Part shown: piece after piece, positions 61,595 through 64,000 of the stretch
Layout of the letters: every line of letters starts with the position of its first letter
Numbering within the stretch: the first letter of the stretch is position 1
NCBI RefSeq assembly: GCF_016907335.1
Contig: NZ_JAFBBT010000001.1
Span: forward strand, 1,054,001 to 1,118,000
Source of the DNA: Curtobacterium herbarum
Lineage (GTDB): Bacteria; Actinomycetota; Actinomycetes; Actinomycetales; Microbacteriaceae
Direction: 5' to 3'
DNA: 64,000 bases
The notes under the pieces: model-generated
What the model was told of the DNA's origin: nothing
Database searches by the model: none
Seen by the model: only the letters and a program-made list of their open reading frames with translations
Program-made: the position numbers and the translations under genes

Positions 61595-62536
61595 ATGACC
61601 GAGATCCGTGGGCGGCAGCTGCTGCCCGGGCAGCGCAGCCGTGTGCACGTGTACGACGTCGAGGCGCGGACCGCGCGGCTGGTGTTCGCCTCGGACACGG
61701 TGCTGGTCGAGGCGCCGAACGTCCTCGACGCCGACACCCTGGTGCTCAACGCGGACGGTGACCTCTGGCTGCTGCCGGTGCCCGCGGTCGGGACCGTCCT
61801 CGACGAGACCGCGCTCGTCCCGGTGCCGATGGTGGGCGTCCCCGAGATCAACAACGACCACGTGCTCGACCCCTCGGGGGAGTCCGTCGTGGTGAGCGGG
61901 CGTGACGGTGAGCTCTACCGGGTGCCCCTGCCCGCCGGCGGCACCGGGGTCCGGATCACCGACACCGCCGCCGTGCTGCCGACGGTGCGGAAGTACTACC
62001 TGCACGGCATCGCTCCCGACGGCTCCGCGCTCGCCGCGATCGTCGGAGAACGCTCACCCGAGGGCGTCTGGACCACCGACGTCGCTCTCGTCGACCCGGT
62101 GACCGGCGCGACGACCTTCCGCACCCGCGATGCGCGCCCGGACGACGGGTGTGCGTGGACCCCGGACGGCGCAACGCTGCTGTTCAACACGGAGCGGTTC
62201 AGCCCGGGCACGGCGCAGCTCGCGGCGCTCCGGGACGGGTCGACCGACCCCGTGCAGATCACCGGCGACGAGCGGGTGAACTGGTTCCCGCACGTGTCCC
62301 CGGACGGCGCGCACCTGCTGTACCTGTCGTACGAGGCCGGCGTGCAGGGGCACCCGGCCGACCACCGGGTGGAACTGCGGCTGCTGCCCGGGGTCCTGGC
62401 GCGAGGTGCGCGGATCGCGGTGGTGCCGGAGACGCTGGTCGCCCTCGACGGTGGGCAGGGGACCGTGAACGTGCCGCCGTGGGCGCCGGACTCGTCGTGG
62501 TTCGCGTACTGCGACTACCCGGTCGCTGCGGGCTGA
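61595..62536 (+). CDS. TolB-like beta-propeller (PD40) protein
   Basis: 313 residues, no signal peptide. Repeated propeller strands with the SPDG/TPDG turns: VLDPSGESVVVSG, GIAPDGSALAAIVG, AWTPDGATLLFN and VSPDGAHLLYLS, ending WAPDSSWFAYCDYP. Cytoplasmic TolB-like proteins of this length in actinobacteria have no known enzyme activity. It begins 6 nt after CAGGAT. It follows the sugar ABC operon but is separated by two hairpins. Confidence 0.85.
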   Translation: MTEIRGRQLLPGQRSRVHVYDVEARTARLVFASDTVLVEAPNVLDADTLVLNADGDLWLLPVPAVGTVLDETALVPVPMVGVPEINNDHVLDPSGESVVVSGRDGELYRVPLPAGGTGVRITDTAAVLPTVRKYYLHGIAPDGSALAAIVGERSPEGVWTTDVALVDPVTGATTFRTRDARPDDGCAWTPDGATLLFNTERFSPGTAQLAALRDGSTDPVQITGDERVNWFPHVSPDGAHLLYLSYEAGVQGHPADHRVELRLLPGVLARGARIAVVPETLVALDGGQGTVNVPPWAPDSSWFAYCDYPVAAG

Positions 62537-62620
62537 CGCGGCTGCGGCGCGGCGGACGCGGCAGCCAGTCGCGCCGGCCGGCCGGCGCGGCCGCCCGGCC
62601 GGCGCGGCCGAGCTCCGTGG

Positions 62621-62682
62621 AACACCGGTGTTCGTGCGTCGCGCCGCGGACATCCGCGGCGCGACCCACGAACACCGGTGTT
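62621..62682. repeat. Long inverted repeat, 30-bp arms
   Basis: Arms 62621-62650 and 62653-62682 match with one mismatch around a CA centre. Each arm begins with the palindrome AACACCGGTGTT. It lies between convergent genes and is followed by TTTT at 62681-62684, so it can act as a terminator for the plus strand. Confidence 0.85.
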
Positions 62683-62727
62683 TTGCCGCCTCAGCCCCCC
62701 AGCCCCCGCGCACCGGCGCAGCCGCGA

Positions 62728-63570
62728 CTACACGTCGCGGACCTGCCCCTGCTCGATGCGCAGCCGCCGCTCCGCGCGCCGCGCCACCCACGAGTCGTGC
62801 GTCACGATGACGACGGTCAACCCGCGGTCCTTCCACTGCCGCTCGATGAGGCCCATGATCTCGTCGCGGGTCCCCTCGTCGAGCGCCCCGGTCGGCTCGT
62901 CCGCCAGCAGGACCGTCGGGTCCTTCACCAGCGCGCGGGCGATCGCGACGCGCTGCTGCTGCCCACCGGAGAGCTCGGCGGGCAGGTGGTCCAGCCGTTC
63001 CGCGAGGCCGACCTCGCGCAGGGCGGTGCTCGCCCGCTCGCGGACCTCGGCGCGGGACCGGTTGGCGAGGCTGCCGGCGAACGCGGTCTCGACGTTCTCC
63101 AGTGCGGTCAGGGTCGGGATGAGGTTGAAGCTCTGGAACACGAAGCCGATCTCGGTCGCCCGGACGTCGGTGAGGGCACGGTCGCCGAGGGAGGCGACGT
63201 CCCGATCGCCCAGGAACACCGAACCGCTGCTCGGCCGGTCGAGGGCGCCGAGCATCTGCAGCAGCGTCGACTTGCCACCGCCGGTCGGCCCCTGCACCGC
63301 GACGAGCTGCCCCTGCGGGATCTCGAGGTCCACCCCGGCCAGCGCGGTCACGGTCCGGTTCTTCTGCCGGTACGTCTTCGTCACACCCGACAGGCGGTAG
63401 ACGTTCCGGGAGGCGGTGGGCACGCCACCGGAGGCGGGTGCGGTCTCGGTGCTGGTCACGATGGCTCCTGAGTCGGTCGTCGGGGTGGTCGGGCGAGGCG
63501 GAGCGGCGCTGGTCGCACCGGCGCCGGTCGTGCCGGTCGTACCGGTCGGGTCGTGCTGGTCCGCCGGCAT
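62728..63570 (-). CDS. ABC transporter ATP-binding protein (MacB/LolD type)
   Basis: 280 residues from ATG 63570, which overlaps the permease stop (TGATG). Walker A QGPTGGGKSTLLQML, Q-loop FVFQSFNLIPTL, signature LSGGQQQRVAIARAL, Walker B VLLADEPTGALD, switch His VIVTHD. The first 60 residues are a Thr/Gly/Pro-rich extension. Mechanotransmission-type exporters of lipids, peptides or drugs use such subunits. Confidence 0.94.
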   Translation of the reverse strand: MPADQHDPTGTTGTTGAGATSAAPPRPTTPTTDSGAIVTSTETAPASGGVPTASRNVYRLSGVTKTYRQKNRTVTALAGVDLEIPQGQLVAVQGPTGGGKSTLLQMLGALDRPSSGSVFLGDRDVASLGDRALTDVRATEIGFVFQSFNLIPTLTALENVETAFAGSLANRSRAEVRERASTALREVGLAERLDHLPAELSGGQQQRVAIARALVKDPTVLLADEPTGALDEGTRDEIMGLIERQWKDRGLTVVIVTHDSWVARRAERRLRIEQGQVRDV

Positions 63571-63998
63571 CACGCCACGCTCCGCAGCGCTTCCGCCGGA
63601 CGGAGCCGGGAGGCCCGCCATCCGCCGAGCGCACCGGCGAGCAGCCCGCCGAGCACCGACAGGCCGATGGCGAGCAGGATCACCTCGACCGTGACCGGGG
63701 CGTGCAGGACGACGTCGGTGGTCGCCGTCGTCTGGCCGCCACCGCCGAAGCCGCCCGCGGGGGCGCCACCGGTCGTGCCGCTGCCCGCTGCCGCCGTCGC
63801 CGCTGCGCCGGGCATCCCGCCGCCCGCGCCGGGGCCGCTCCGGGTGCTGGTGGCGGCGCTCGCCGAGACCGTGGGGGCGATGACGTTCACGACGAGGATG
63901 CCGACGAGTCCGGCTGCCGCGCCGATGACGCCGCCGATCAGCCCCTGCACGAGCGACTCGCCCGCGACCTGCCGGGTGATGCGGCCGTTCGACCAGCC
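63570..63998 (-). CDS. FtsX-like ABC permease, C-terminal part (5' end cut by window)
   Basis: 142 codons are inside the window; the rest lies beyond the right edge. It contains two membrane helices (LIGGVIGAAAGLVGILVVNV and a last one before GGWRASRLRPAEALRSVA), the standard end of MacB/FtsX permeases. Between them is a Gly/Ala/Thr-rich extracytoplasmic insert of about 55 residues, unusual for the short loop expected here. Confidence 0.9.
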   Translation of the reverse strand, partial: GWSNGRITRQVAGESLVQGLIGGVIGAAAGLVGILVVNVIAPTVSASAATSTRSGPGAGGGMPGAAATAAAGSGTTGGAPAGGFGGGGQTTATTDVVLHAPVTVEVILLAIGLSVLGGLLAGALGGWRASRLRPAEALRSVA

Positions 63999-64000
63999 GA

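Overview
This window is high-GC DNA (about 70% or more by eye) packed with short-spaced genes. It looks like a chromosomal segment of an actinobacterium of the family Microbacteriaceae, probably Curtobacterium or a near relative. The family call rests on gene order (proC - TrkA/TrkH - excisionase-like HTH - 32-residue ribosomal protein bS22; tRNA-Trp - secE - nusG - rplK - rplA), a complete menaquinone pathway, an archaeal-type aspartyl-tRNA synthetase, and many start codons placed 6-8 nt after a TANNNT hexamer, as in leaderless mRNAs. The genus is inference. No phage, plasmid, insertion sequence or CRISPR array was seen; it reads as core genome with a few accessory catabolic loci.

Layout. 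1-2532: end of a Gfo/Idh/MocA-aldo/keto reductase fusion and an overlapping LacI regulator. 2.8-8.3 kb: MFS exporter with a palindromic operator, flavin reductase, Mn superoxide dismutase, TetR regulator and a serine beta-lactamase-like protein. 8.3-10.1 kb: photolyase and MarR gene, joined to the beta-lactamase-like gene by ATGA overlaps. 10.3-18.7 kb: winged-helix regulator preceded by a putative Cys-containing leaderless leader peptide, upp, tadA, a CDF transporter, proC, trkA/trkH, ArsR, HTH protein, bS22, glutaredoxin and Dabb protein. 18.9-22.6 kb: aspS, MerR and a SulP transporter.

22.6-42.8 kb is a respiratory block. A phosphatase gene leads into the system II cytochrome c maturation genes (thioredoxin-like lipoprotein, ccdA, resB, ccsB). 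The menaquinone genes follow: menC, menB, menE, menA, menD, menF, ubiE/menG and the polyprenyl diphosphate synthase that makes the side chain. Next come a ferredoxin-NADP reductase, an acyltransferase-like membrane protein, cardiolipin synthase and a YajQ-family protein. Together these supply the quinone, the c-type cytochromes and anionic lipid for the respiratory membrane.

42.9-53.2 kb holds tRNA-Tyr, an inositol-phosphatase-like enzyme, an M23 peptidase, tRNA-Thr, tRNA-Met, a hypothetical gene, paired MaoC/hotdog genes, murB, an aminotransferase, tRNA-Trp, secE, nusG, rplK and rplA. 53.3-61.4 kb holds a Pr6Pr membrane protein, a YqaJ-type nuclease-like protein, and a ROK-controlled sugar locus (isomerase, oxidoreductase, ABC binding protein and two permeases, with no ATPase). 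The window closes with a TolB-like propeller protein and a MacB-like ABC pair cut by the right edge.

The most interesting signals lie between genes: a family of at least six long hairpins sharing a GACGGGAGGC/GCCTCCCGTC core at gene ends; a second hairpin family; a 30-bp-arm inverted repeat at 62.6 kb; the leaderless Cys leader peptide at 11.5 kb; about 18 genes with leaderless-type starts; and GTTACC direct repeats upstream of the M23 peptidase gene. I found no clearly new multi-gene defence or biosynthetic system.
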